In this document: positions 17,058-26,093 of the stretch, piece after piece | Layout: each line of letters starts with the position of its first letter | Numbering within the stretch: the stretch's first letter is position 1 | Assembly (NCBI RefSeq): GCF_900100265.1 | Contig: NZ_LT629696.1 | Location: 868,001 to 932,000, forward strand | Direction: 5' to 3' | DNA from: Leifsonia sp. 466MF | GTDB taxonomy: Bacteria > Actinomycetota > Actinomycetes > Actinomycetales > Microbacteriaceae | DNA: 64,000 nucleotides | Translations under genes and position numbers: made by a program | Notes under the pieces: generated by a model | What the model saw: only the letters and a program-made list of their open reading frames with translations | Databases searched by the model: none | Told to the model about the DNA's origin: nothing

Positions 17058-18352
17058 CGCCAGTCGTCGTCGTCCTCGTCCTCGTCGTCCGCCGCGGCCC
17101 CGCTGCTGAGCACCGGGAGGCTGATGGTCTCGGTCGGCGGGGCGATGACGGTCGCCTCGTCGCGCCGGTGGCGCAGGATGTCGTTGATGTACGAGGTCAG
17201 GGCCTCCGCCAGAGGGACATCGCGTCCCTCCTTCTGCGACATGAACCAGCGGTGCTCCAGCAGCTGGTGGAAGACCTCCGCCGGCTCGAGCTTGCCCTTG
17301 AGGTCCGCGGGGATCGAGCGCACGACCGGCTCGAAAACGCGCATGAGCCACTCGTGCGCCATGGCCTCCTCGTCGAGCCCCTCCTTGCCCAGGGTGGCCG
17401 CGTACGAGTCCAGGTCGTTGAGCAAGCGCCGGGCCTGGTTCTCGCCCGTGTCGAGGCCCGTCAGGCGAAGCAGGCGGCGCTGGTGGTGGCCGGCATCCAC
17501 GACCTTCGGCTGGATGCGCACCTTCGTGCCCTCGTCCGACGTCTTGATCGCCAGCTCCTCGATGTCGAAGCCCAGCTCGTTCAGTCGCTCCACGCGCTCG
17601 CTGATGCGCCAACGCTCCGACGACGAGAACGACTCGCTGCCGGTCAGCTCCTTCCAGAGCTTCCGGTACGCTGCCACGATCCCGTCGGAGAGGCTGATCG
17701 GGTCGAGCTCCTCATCCACCCGGCCGCCGGCCTCCAGGTCCATCAGCTCGCCGGCGATGTTGACCCGCGCGATCTCGAGGTCGTTCTCGCGCTGCCCGTT
17801 CGAGAGGCCGCCCTCGTACAGCTGGCCGGTCTCCGCATCCACCAGGTAGGCGGCGAACGCGCCAGCGTCACGACGGAACAGGGTGTTGGAGAGCGACACG
17901 TCGCCCCAGAAGAAGCCGACGATGTGCAGGCGCACCAGGAGCACCGCGAGGGCGTCGACCAGGCGGGTGGCGGTGTCCGGCCGGAGGGTCTGCGAGAACA
18001 GAGCGCGGTAGGGGAGTGAGAACTTGAGGTGCCGGGTGACGAGGGCCGCGTTCAGCGGGGTGCCGTTGTCGTCGGTCCGGTTCTTGATCACCGCGACGGG
18101 ATCGACGCACGGCACATCGAGTCGCTGCAGCGTCCGCAGCATGTCGTACTCGCGCTGCGCCATCTCCGCCGTCGTCTCCTTGATGGCGATGACGTAGCCG
18201 GACAGGTTGGCGAACCGCACCAGGTGGCGGCTGATGCCCTTCGGCAGGAGGGCGATGTGCTCGTTCGACCACTCCTCCAGCGGAATGTTCCAGGGGAGGT
18301 CGAGAAGCGCCGGGTCGACGGTCGCTGCGGTGATGTTGACGGATCCGGCCAC
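17045..18352 (-). CDS. DUF4032 domain protein with kinase-like features
   Basis: The 435-residue protein begins with the DUF4032 signature (DLPWNIPLEEW) and contains FFWGDVSLSNTLFRRDAG followed by AYLVDAETG, which resemble the catalytic loop and metal-binding motif of protein- or aminoglycoside-kinase folds. The reaction is unknown. The last residues are acidic (DDEDEDDDDW). The GTG at 18352 has GGAGG nine bases upstream. It converges on rlmB with only 26 bases between, and its 3' end carries a tandem duplication. Confidence 0.82.
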   Translation of the reverse strand: MAGSVNITAATVDPALLDLPWNIPLEEWSNEHIALLPKGISRHLVRFANLSGYVIAIKETTAEMAQREYDMLRTLQRLDVPCVDPVAVIKNRTDDNGTPLNAALVTRHLKFSLPYRALFSQTLRPDTATRLVDALAVLLVRLHIVGFFWGDVSLSNTLFRRDAGAFAAYLVDAETGQLYEGGLSNGQRENDLEIARVNIAGELMDLEAGGRVDEELDPISLSDGIVAAYRKLWKELTGSESFSSSERWRISERVERLNELGFDIEELAIKTSDEGTKVRIQPKVVDAGHHQRRLLRLTGLDTGENQARRLLNDLDSYAATLGKEGLDEEAMAHEWLMRVFEPVVRSIPADLKGKLEPAEVFHQLLEHRWFMSQKEGRDVPLAEALTSYINDILRHRRDEATVIAPPTETISLPVLSSGAAADDEDEDDDDWRSKV

Positions 18353-18397
18353 GATGGTCCTCCGGTCGGTGGTGGGGCGGTGCTGGCTGGCGCAAAG

Positions 18398-18434
18398 CAC
18401 TCTGCCGCAGCCCGATCCGGACTGCGGCAGAGTG
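18398..18434 (-). terminator. Strong hairpin terminator of the sugar ABC ATPase gene
   Basis: CACTCTGCCGCAG (18398-18410) pairs perfectly with CTGCGGCAGAGTG (18422-18434), giving a 13-bp stem with an 11-base loop. On the minus strand it lies 19 bases after the ABC ATPase stop and is followed by a CTTTG run. It insulates the DUF4032 gene, which reads in the same direction. Confidence 0.85.
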
Positions 18435-18453
18435 AGGAATCGCTTCTTGGACC

Positions 18454-19548
<1,095 letters not shown>

Positions 19549-19877
19549 TTTCTTCTTTTCTCCTTCACCGGCAGGTACGTGCCGGACGATCCGTTGTGAA
19601 TGGATGAACGTGGCGTCTACGTCCGATGGGCGCCGATGCCACGTGGCCATAATATGGCATCGGCGGACATGCTCATGACCGGAGCCCCACCCGGACGTGC
19701 GGATGCTCGCCGCAAGCGCAATAACCCGCGCGTTTCCGCTGTACCCGCGCGTCCAGCCACCGTCTGGTCGATTCCCAGACAGCCGGTTTACGCTTTCCCG
19801 GTTGTGTGCGCCCGAGGTGCGCCACCCGCCGCGTCCCCCGCGCGGCCCGTTCGACCCGAGAGCAGTATTCGGAAGAT
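19549..19877. other. Divergent intergenic region, 329 bases
   Basis: This region holds the promoter of the sugar ABC ATPase gene (minus strand) and of the DsbA-like gene (plus strand). TATTAT (minus, 19654-19649) is a likely -10, enclosed by an inverted repeat. TACGCT at 19789-19794 is a likely plus-strand -10, with transcription from about 19801 and a leader of about 75 bases. I see no further gene or RNA in it. Confidence 0.6.
19633..19663. promoter_or_regulatory. Inverted repeat enclosing the -10 of the sugar ABC ATPase gene
   Basis: CCGATGCCA (19633-19641) and TGGCATCGG (19655-19663) are perfect 9-base arms around 13 bases that hold most of the TATTAT -10 element. A dimeric repressor bound here would block the promoter directly. 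No candidate regulator is adjacent. I do not recognise the motif as a known operator. Confidence 0.5.
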
Positions 19878-20783
19878 ATGAGCCCTATGACCGATCCCGA
19901 CGACAGTCGCAACAGCGACGTCCGCGCGGCTGCGCGGGAGAAAGCACGACAGCTCCGCACCACGCAGCAGCGCAGGGACCGCCGGAACCGGCTGCTGCTG
20001 TCCGGCGGCATCGTCCTCGGAGTCCTCGCGGTCGTGGCCATCGTCGCCGTCGTGATCGTCAGCGCGATCCGTCCGACCGTGCCCGGTCCCAAGAACATGG
20101 CCAGCGACGGCGTCGTCGTCGGCTCCGGACTCAAGGTCAAGACGACGACCGCTCTCGCCGCCGACGCGAAGCCGGTCGCGAGCACGCCGGACCCGGCGGG
20201 CAGCACGGTCGACATCCGCATCTACGCCGACTACCTCTGCAAGCTGTGCGGCGACTTCCAGCGCACGAACCTCGAGCAGCTCGAGCCGCTGGTGAAGAAC
20301 GGCGCGGTGACCGTCGAGATGCACCCGGTCGCGATCTACACCAGCCACTCCGCGGGCACGAAGTACTCGCTGCGCGCGGCCAACGCCGCCGCCTGCGTGG
20401 CCAACTACGATCCCAACGCCTTCTGGAAGTTCAACGCATCGCTGTTCGAGAAGCAGCCGGCGGAGGGCGGCCCCGGCCTCAGTGACGACACCCTGAAGAA
20501 GCGCGTGGATGCGGCGGGCGCGACCCGCACGAGCGAGATCGACTCCTGCATCGACGAAGGACGCTTCAAGACGTGGGTGACCACGGCGAGCGACCGGGCG
20601 CTCAGCGGCCCCATCCCGAACTCGGACGTCAAGAAGATGACGAACGCCCTGCTGGTGCTGGTGAACGGCAAGCCGTACACCGGGTCGCTGACGAGCGCGG
20701 ACGACTTCAAGGCCTTCGTGCTGCAGGCGCAGGGCGACGAGTACTCGTCGACGGCGACGCCGACGCCGACCCCGTCTCCCTGA
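19878..20783 (+). CDS. Membrane-anchored DsbA-family thiol oxidoreductase
   Basis: About 301 residues: a charged cytoplasmic start (with AREKARQL), one membrane span (LLLSGGIVLGVLAVVAIVAV), then an extracytoplasmic thioredoxin-fold domain with the active-site dithiol C-K-L-C in YADYLCKLCGDF. The arrangement matches actinobacterial DsbA/MdbA-like proteins that form or shuffle disulfides in secreted proteins. Two more cysteines (AAACV, DSCID) could form a structural bond. The tail is Thr-Pro-rich (TATPTPTPSP). ATG at 19887 is an alternative start with better spacing from GGAAG. Confidence 0.85.
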   Translation: MSPMTDPDDSRNSDVRAAAREKARQLRTTQQRRDRRNRLLLSGGIVLGVLAVVAIVAVVIVSAIRPTVPGPKNMASDGVVVGSGLKVKTTTALAADAKPVASTPDPAGSTVDIRIYADYLCKLCGDFQRTNLEQLEPLVKNGAVTVEMHPVAIYTSHSAGTKYSLRAANAAACVANYDPNAFWKFNASLFEKQPAEGGPGLSDDTLKKRVDAAGATRTSEIDSCIDEGRFKTWVTTASDRALSGPIPNSDVKKMTNALLVLVNGKPYTGSLTSADDFKAFVLQAQGDEYSSTATPTPTPSP

Positions 20784-20835
20784 TCCGGCGCGTCTGCCCG
20801 CTGCCCTAGGATGGGGTCGGCGGGAGACCGCCACC

Positions 20836-20908
20836 GCCGGCTTAGCTCAGTTGGTAGAGCACTCGCCTTGTAAGCGAGCGGTCGCGGGTTCGAGTCCCGC
20901 AGCCGGCT
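20836..20908 (+). tRNA. tRNA-Thr (anticodon TGT)
   Basis: All four stems form. The acceptor arms are GCCGGCT/AGCCGGC, the D stem is GCTC/GAGC, the anticodon stem is CTCGC/GCGAG with loop CTTGTAA (anticodon at 20869-20871), and the T stem is GCGGG/CCCGC with TTCGAGT. It is 73 bases with discriminator T, and CCA is not encoded. TAGGAT at 20807-20812 is a plausible -10 element. Confidence 0.96.
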
Positions 20909-20951
20909 CCGTCGCGTCATATTCCGGGGCCATCGGACGTCTCTTGCAGGT

Positions 20952-21251
20952 GTGACCGATGACATCCGCACCGAGCTCCCGACCGCCCTCTCCTCCCGTG
21001 AGCACTACGTTCTGGGCGTGCCCGAGCGCGCGCAGCGCCTGGAGGCCGACACCGTGGCCGCAATCGCGGCAGCCGTGGTCGGCGTCGTGTGCGTGCTGGC
21101 GTCCGCCGTCGGTGTGATCGCACTGTTCGTCGCCCCGCTCGGGGCGGGCGCTGTCGTTCTGTCGTCGGTGGTGGCCGGCGCGGTCGCGACGACCCTCCTC
21201 GCGGGCGGCGTCTGGGCCTGGTTCACCGATCGGCGCGGCCACGGCGTGTGA
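20952..21251 (+). CDS. Small membrane protein, two predicted TM segments
   Basis: The 99-residue protein has a charged N-terminal third (EHYVLGVPERAQRLE) and two hydrophobic segments around residues 34-58 and 62-88, ending in WFTDRRGHGV. No family recognised. It starts 43 bases after tRNA-Thr with a GTG preceded by a weak GCAGG. A small hairpin (CCGCCGG/CCGGCGG, 21277-21298) follows and may terminate it against the convergent next gene. Confidence 0.6.
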   Translation: MTDDIRTELPTALSSREHYVLGVPERAQRLEADTVAAIAAAVVGVVCVLASAVGVIALFVAPLGAGAVVLSSVVAGAVATTLLAGGVWAWFTDRRGHGV

Positions 21252-21300
21252 GTCGTTCGCTAGGTCGCAAGACGAGCCGCCGGGCCCTCGGCCGGCGGGT

Positions 21301-21744
21301 TCAGTCAGCGCGCGCGGTGCCCGTCGCAGCGAGCAGAAGTCGATCGAGCGCATCGGTCGGCGTCGTGGCGTAGCGGATCGCCACATCCCACACCCGCTCG
21401 TAGGCGGCCTCGCTGACGGCGAGCGACCGCGGATCGCTGCGCTCCCACGACGGCTCACGAACCGGGAGGCGCAGCAGCCGCTCCCGGAGCAGGAACGCGA
21501 TGTTGTCGGCGGGCGCGATGCCGCGCTGGCCGTCGCGGATCGACATGACGAGGTCGCCGATGGTCGTCGCGTGCCGTACCTGCGCGATGGTCATGCCCGC
21601 GAACCGGGCGAACTCGTCGACCGTGAGCAGGTCGGGGAGCTTCGCCGCGTACTCCTGCGCGATGGCTCCGCGGAGCTGCATCCACGCGGCCTTCCGCCGC
21701 TCGACGCTGCCGGAGATGCGCTCCGTCGTTGTGATGTCGGCCAT
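21301..21744 (-). CDS. Conserved hypothetical protein with possible helix-turn-helix segment
   Basis: A 147-residue soluble protein, largely helical. The stretch TVDEFARFAGMTIAQVRHAT resembles a helix-turn-helix, but no full DNA-binding domain is recognisable. The C-terminal part (AYERVWDVAIRYATTPTDAL) is also helical. The ATG at 21744 has GGGGGAA eight bases upstream. It is monocistronic, flanked by a membrane-protein gene and a hydrolase gene. I do not assign a function. Confidence 0.65.
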   Translation of the reverse strand: MADITTTERISGSVERRKAAWMQLRGAIAQEYAAKLPDLLTVDEFARFAGMTIAQVRHATTIGDLVMSIRDGQRGIAPADNIAFLLRERLLRLPVREPSWERSDPRSLAVSEAAYERVWDVAIRYATTPTDALDRLLLAATGTARAD

Positions 21745-21900
21745 TCTGTTTCCCCCGATCCTTGGGCGTATCGACGATGCCGTCCTACCCATAAGGGACG
21801 AGGTGTGCCGCGTCCGCATGACGCGGCGCACAGGACCCGTTCAGGTCCGGTCCCCGTGGGACACTTGGACGCGCCGCCGAGTCGGGGCATGAATGGGGGC

Positions 21901-22494
21901 ATGCCTCCGACGAGCGTGCCCCTCCTGTTGTTCCTCCACGGGCGCTACGGCGTGCGCGACGACCTCGCCTGGATCGCCGAGCGCGCGCCTGCACCGTGGC
22001 GTCCCGTCCTGCTGCAGGGGCCGGTCCCTCTGGGCGACCGGTTCGAGTGGTTCTCCGTGTCCGACTGGGAGACACTGGGCGCGCTGTCGAGCGATGCCGC
22101 GCCCGCGGCCGACCGCCTTCTCGGCTGGATCGACGAGAACTGCGGCGACGTGCCGGTCGCCGCGGTGGGATGGTCGCAGGGCGGCGCGACCGCGCTGCAG
22201 ACTCTGCGGCGCGCGCCCGACCGGCTCCGGTTCGTCGTCACGCTCGGCGGCTTCACCACGATCGATGCGGAGCGCGGGGATGCGGTGCTCGCCGAGCGTC
22301 GGCCACCGGTGTTCTGGGGGCATGGCGCCGACGATGACGTCATCACGCCGAACGACATCGAGCGGATGCGCGAGTTCCTCCCCGGCCATTCGACGCTCGA
22401 GGAGCGGGTGTACCCGGGCGTCGGGCACGACATCTCCACAGAGATGGCGGACGACGCCCTGCGCTTCGTCGCCGAGCAGTCGGCCGAGCTATAG
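21901..22494 (+). CDS. Alpha/beta hydrolase, carboxylesterase/phospholipase family
   Basis: A 197-residue serine hydrolase. The strand-loop LLLFLHGRYG supplies the oxyanion hole; the nucleophile elbow is GWSQG, the acid is in HGADDDVI and the histidine in GVGHDIS. It resembles small cytosolic esterases of the YpfH/phospholipase-carboxylesterase type; the substrate is unknown. ATG at 21889 is an alternative start four codons upstream. There is no signal peptide. Confidence 0.83.
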   Translation: MPPTSVPLLLFLHGRYGVRDDLAWIAERAPAPWRPVLLQGPVPLGDRFEWFSVSDWETLGALSSDAAPAADRLLGWIDENCGDVPVAAVGWSQGGATALQTLRRAPDRLRFVVTLGGFTTIDAERGDAVLAERRPPVFWGHGADDDVITPNDIERMREFLPGHSTLEERVYPGVGHDISTEMADDALRFVAEQSAEL

Positions 22495-22498
22495 CCGG

Positions 22499-22540
22499 CT
22501 GTCGCGCCGTCGCGCTGTCGCGCTGTCGCGCCGTCGCGTC
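22499..22540. repeat. Short imperfect tandem repeat
   Basis: The spacer between two convergent genes is made of repeated CTGTCGCG and CGTCGCG units, about five in a row. It is a simple-sequence tract, probably prone to length change. No function is evident. Confidence 0.7.
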
Positions 22541-22922
22541 AGGCCGTCTCGCCCGCGTCGGTCCGCCGCCGCAGCTCCTCCTCGAGCCGCCGGATGCGCT
22601 GGTCGCGTTCGGCCTCCGCGATCTCCCGCTCGAGCGCCGCGAGCTGCGCTTCCGTGCTGCTCGGTGCGAGGTCACGCCCCGGGGCCGATTCGGTCGCCTC
22701 GACGTGGACCGCCGGCATCCGGAGCGTCCGCCGGGGACGGGAGGACGGCGCGTACTCTCGGCCGACCGCGAACCACAGGATGCTGCCGATCAGGGGCAGC
22801 AGGATCACGACGAACACCCACGCCAGCTTCGGCAGGTGCCGCACCTGATCGCTCGGTCGCAGGATGATATCCACCAGGGCGAACACGAACAGCGTCATGA
22901 CGAGCAGCGGGATGACGAGCAT
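22539..22922 (-). CDS. PLDc_N-domain membrane protein
   Basis: The 127-residue protein has two membrane segments (VIPLLVMTLFVFALVDIIL and LAWVFVVILLPLIGSILWF) with the PLDc_N ending W-F-x-x-G-R (WFAVGREY). This domain is the N-terminal anchor of cardiolipin synthases but also occurs alone in actinobacteria. The C-terminal half is a charged helix (about 85-122, heptad-like EREIAEAERDQRIRRLEEE) that may form a coiled coil. TAGACT lies seven bases before the ATG, so the transcript may be leaderless. Confidence 0.82.
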   Translation of the reverse strand: MLVIPLLVMTLFVFALVDIILRPSDQVRHLPKLAWVFVVILLPLIGSILWFAVGREYAPSSRPRRTLRMPAVHVEATESAPGRDLAPSSTEAQLAALEREIAEAERDQRIRRLEEELRRRTDAGETA

Positions 22923-22945
22923 GCCGCCGAGTCTAGAGGGAACGC

Positions 22946-24481
22946 TCAGCCGAAAGTCAGGACCTGCTCGCCCCAGCCGGCACGCAGGCGGGCGTCGAGA
23001 TCGGGCACGACCCGGTCGGTCGCGCCGATGACGAGCGTCGCACGGCGGTGCGGCTCGTACGTCGGCCAGCCCGCGCCAGGCGCGCCCGTGCGCGCGAAGT
23101 CCGCCCAGCGCCGTCGCATCCGCTCGGAGACCGCTTCGGCAGTCCGTCGGCCACCGAGCAGGAACGACGGGTCGCGGGGAAGCGCGTCGAACTCGCCCCA
23201 GACGTACGGCAGGTCCGTCGCATGGGACGCCCCGACGCCGGTGATCCGGAGCAGGGGAGGCGCGAAGTCGAAGCGGTACAGGTGGGTGGGGGCGACGGTG
23301 CTGTGCCCTGCGGCGACCCAGAGGGCGGGCATCCGGAACGCGATGTCGGTGGCGACGCGGACGCCGCGTGCGGGACGCCGGCGGCCGTAGACCGAGAGCA
23401 CCCGCTCGCGCTCGGGGAGGGATGCGCCGCCGCGCTCCTGCTCGGAGCGCATGGCGTCGAACATCCGGCGCAGCGCGGTCCGACGGATCGGGAGCAGCGG
23501 GGACCGCATCAGGCGGAACAGTGTCGCCTCGTCGTGGGTACTTCCGATGAGGAGCGGGACGGGCATCCCGCGTCCATCGCTGAGCACACGGATCGGCGCC
23601 TCGGGCAGCAGGTCGTCGCCGACGACCGGGGCAAAGGCGAGCATCCCGGGATGTTCGCGCGGGATCTCCGTGTACACCGCTGCGCCCGCATCCACGATCG
23701 CCTCGACCTGGACGCCGCGGAGGGCGCCGGGCGTCCGCGCGCCGGGGCCGAGCCGTTCGACGAACGCCCGGGCCACAGTCGCAGCGCGCTCCGGCCCGTA
23801 CATCGACCCGGCGGGCGGGCTCTGCGCGATGGCACGGTGGAACAGACCGGCCGCCGCGGGGGAGGCGAGCAGGGCGGTTACGAGGCCGGCGCCCGCGCTC
23901 TGGCCGAAGACGGTCACCGAGTCCGGGTCGCCGCCGAACGCGTGGATGTTGTCGCGCACCCAGCGGAGCGCGAGCAGCACATCCCGCAACGCGACATTCG
24001 TCTCCGCGTCGTCCACCCCGACGCTGCGGACGTCGAGGAAGCCGAGCGCGCCCAGGCGGTGGTTCAGGGTGACGAGCACGACATCGCCGTCCGGCACGAA
24101 CCGGTCGCCGCGGTAGACGCGCTGACTGGATGCGCCCAGCGCGTACGCCCCGCCCTGCAGCCAGACCATCACCGGGCGGAGACCGCCGGACGTGGGCTCG
24201 TGGGACGGCCGGATGACGTTGAGGAACAGGCAGTCCTCATCCATCCGCGTTTCGCCGGGCGGCCCGAGGGGCACCGCCGGGTTGGGGCGCTGCGGCGCCG
24301 CCGGCCCGAAGGCGACAGCATCCACGACGCCACTCCACGGGGCAGCGGGCACAGGCGCGCGCCAGCGGAGCCGGCCGGTCGGCGGCTCGCCGTACCGGAT
24401 GCCGCGCCACGTGGACACGCGGCCGTCGTCGCGTCCGCGGACCGCGCCCGCGGACGTGACGACGACCGGCCGACCGTTCAC
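22946..24481 (-). CDS. Type B carboxylesterase (para-nitrobenzyl esterase family)
   Basis: A 511-residue esterase with the family's N-terminal pattern (GIRYGEPPTGRLRW, EDCLFLNV), the nucleophile motif VTVFGQSAGA, the acid in GSTHDEATLF and the catalytic histidine in GVGASHATDLPYVWGEF. No signal peptide is visible, so it is probably cytosolic. The GTG start overlaps the stop of the preceding YCII gene (GTGA), which implies cotranslation. The natural substrate cannot be read from sequence. Confidence 0.88.
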   Translation of the reverse strand: MNGRPVVVTSAGAVRGRDDGRVSTWRGIRYGEPPTGRLRWRAPVPAAPWSGVVDAVAFGPAAPQRPNPAVPLGPPGETRMDEDCLFLNVIRPSHEPTSGGLRPVMVWLQGGAYALGASSQRVYRGDRFVPDGDVVLVTLNHRLGALGFLDVRSVGVDDAETNVALRDVLLALRWVRDNIHAFGGDPDSVTVFGQSAGAGLVTALLASPAAAGLFHRAIAQSPPAGSMYGPERAATVARAFVERLGPGARTPGALRGVQVEAIVDAGAAVYTEIPREHPGMLAFAPVVGDDLLPEAPIRVLSDGRGMPVPLLIGSTHDEATLFRLMRSPLLPIRRTALRRMFDAMRSEQERGGASLPERERVLSVYGRRRPARGVRVATDIAFRMPALWVAAGHSTVAPTHLYRFDFAPPLLRITGVGASHATDLPYVWGEFDALPRDPSFLLGGRRTAEAVSERMRRRWADFARTGAPGAGWPTYEPHRRATLVIGATDRVVPDLDARLRAGWGEQVLTFG

Positions 24482-24822
24482 GCCGGGGCGGTCTCGTCCC
24501 ACTGCATGAACGGGCGCAGCTCGAGCTGGCCGTTGCGTGCCATCGGGTGCCGCGAGGCGATCTCGATGGCCTCGTCCAGGTTCTCGACCTCGAGGATGTC
24601 GAATCCGCAGATCCACTCCTTGGTCTCGGCGAAGGGACCGTCGGTGACGTAGCGCTTGCCGTCGCGCACGCGGACGACCCGCGATTCGGTCGGAGCCTGC
24701 AGCACCTCGCCGATGACGCGCTTGCCGCTGGCATCCAGTTCGTTCACCCAGATGTCGACATCGGACTCGTCCGACACGGTGTCCCGCTGGGAGTCGGTGA
24801 CCACGAACATCATGTACTTCAT
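24478..24822 (-). CDS. YCII/DGPF-domain protein
   Basis: The 114-residue protein begins MKYMMFVVTDSQ and has the diagnostic VTDGPFAETKEWICGF motif. These are small ferredoxin-like-fold proteins related to YciI and often found next to ECF sigma factors, though none is present here. Its biochemical role is unknown. GAGAGGAAG lies upstream at good spacing. It leads a two-gene operon with the esterase. Confidence 0.88.
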   Translation of the reverse strand: MKYMMFVVTDSQRDTVSDESDVDIWVNELDASGKRVIGEVLQAPTESRVVRVRDGKRYVTDGPFAETKEWICGFDILEVENLDEAIEIASRHPMARNGQLELRPFMQWDETAPA

Positions 24823-24977
24823 CGTTCTTCCTCTCGATCGCGAACGCTTTCATACCGGACGTCGAACGAGACGGCCCCTGCTCGACATTCTGGCCCGGGA
24901 CTTCCCGATCGCGAAGGAATCGGGGCGGGGATCGGGCACGGCGGTCTCAGCGGATCGCCAGGAGGCGCGAGAGGAAG

Positions 24978-24996
24978 TTAGTGTAGCCTTACCTTA
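24978..24996. promoter_or_regulatory. Degenerate IdeR/DtxR iron box upstream of the siderophore-interacting protein
   Basis: TTAGTGTAGCCTTACCTTA matches 15 of 19 positions of the iron-box consensus used at 3176. It lies 28 bases before the GTG of a siderophore reductase, so regulation by iron is expected on both sequence and functional grounds. The weaker match suggests looser repression. Confidence 0.7.
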
Positions 24997-25024
24997 GTCC
25001 CGCCCCCTGCTTCGGAAGGCCGCC

Positions 25025-25972
25025 GTGACCATCCTCGCCCCCACCCGCACCGAGCGCCCCCGCCCCGCGTACCGGCCCTACCGAGCGGCCGTCGAGCGAA
25101 TCGAGCGGCTGAGCCCGCACTTCACGCGCGTCACCTTCCGGTGCGACGACTTCACGCACTTCGGGACCGAGTGCCTCGACCAGCGGATCAAACTCCTCTT
25201 CCCGCTCGCGGACGGCTCGTACTCCGACCTCGGCATCGACGACGAGGAGGCCCACTTCGCGGGCGACTGGTACGAGCGCTGGCGTGCTCTCCCCGACCAC
25301 CTCCGCAACCCGTTCCGCACTTACACCGTGCGGGCGATCGATACCGACGGCTGCCGGCTCGACGTCGACTTCGTCGTCCACGCGGACGGCGGCCCCGCCT
25401 CCCGCTGGCTGCTCGGCGCGACCCCCGGCGACGAGATCGTCGTGATCGGACCGGATGCGCGCAGCGAGCACCGCGGCGTCGGCATCGACTGGCGCCCGGG
25501 CGAGGCGCGCGAGCTGCTGCTCGTCGGCGACGAGACCGCGGCGCCGGCCATCGCATCCATCCTCGAAGCGCTGCCCGGCGGGTGCCGTGCGCGGGCGTTC
25601 ATCGAGGTGCCGTCGGCGGACGACGCTCTCGAGCTCCGGCTGCCGGCTCACGCCTCCGTCACCTGGCTGTCGCGCGGCGACGCGGTGACGGGAACCGAAC
25701 TCGTGCCGGCCGTCCAGGGCTGGCTCGCCGAGAACCCGCACGTCGTCGCGGCGGCGTCGGCGACCGCCTCGCAGAACCTCGACGAGGTGGATGTGGACCG
25801 CGACATCCTCTGGGAGACCCCGGAGGACACGCATCCCGGCTTCTACGCCTGGATCGCGGGGGAGTCGGCGGCCGTCAAGACGCTGCGCCGCCTGCTCGTC
25901 CGGGACAACGGCATCGACCGCTCCCGCGTCGCCTTCATGGGCTACTGGCGCCTCGGCCGCTCCGAGAACTGA
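25025..25972 (+). CDS. Siderophore-interacting flavoprotein (SIP/ViuB family ferric reductase)
   Basis: The 315-residue reductase has an FAD-binding barrel (FRTYTVRAID, the R-x-Y-T flavin motif) and an NAD(P)H-binding domain beginning ELLLVGDETAAPAI, with the C-terminal YWRLGRSEN typical of the family. SIPs release iron from imported ferric siderophores by reducing it in the cytoplasm, the step after the ABC importer at 3200-7088. GGAAGG lies five bases before the GTG start. The product has no signal peptide. Confidence 0.9.
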   Translation: MTILAPTRTERPRPAYRPYRAAVERIERLSPHFTRVTFRCDDFTHFGTECLDQRIKLLFPLADGSYSDLGIDDEEAHFAGDWYERWRALPDHLRNPFRTYTVRAIDTDGCRLDVDFVVHADGGPASRWLLGATPGDEIVVIGPDARSEHRGVGIDWRPGEARELLLVGDETAAPAIASILEALPGGCRARAFIEVPSADDALELRLPAHASVTWLSRGDAVTGTELVPAVQGWLAENPHVVAAASATASQNLDEVDVDRDILWETPEDTHPGFYAWIAGESAAVKTLRRLLVRDNGIDRSRVAFMGYWRLGRSEN

Positions 25973-25990
25973 CCCTCGCGCCCTTTCCGC

Positions 25991-26062
25991 CCACCGTCGA
26001 GTCCGCACAAACTGCACGCGACGCGCGGTCGCGGCGTGCAAAGTTTGCGGACTCGACGGTGG
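25991..26062. repeat. Long-arm inverted repeat between convergent genes
   Basis: Arms 25991-26007 and 26046-26062 are 17 bases and perfect; an inner GCACGC/GCGTGC pair extends the stem with an internal loop. It fills the spacer between the siderophore reductase gene and lepB, which converge. Its sequence differs from the repeats at 9246 and 35926, but the architecture is the same. Confidence 0.85.
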
Positions 26063-26093
26063 GGGGAATCGGAGAGGGCGGAAGCGGCGAGGG

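Noticed and set aside
19600..19881. 93-residue reading frame in the divergent spacer
   Set aside because: It crosses both predicted promoters and the inverted repeat, has no start signal, and its translation is low-complexity Arg/Pro/Ala.
22499..22540. CRISPR-like array
   Set aside because: The units are 7-8 bases, imperfect and without spacers. It is a simple tandem tract. No other direct-repeat array was seen in the window.
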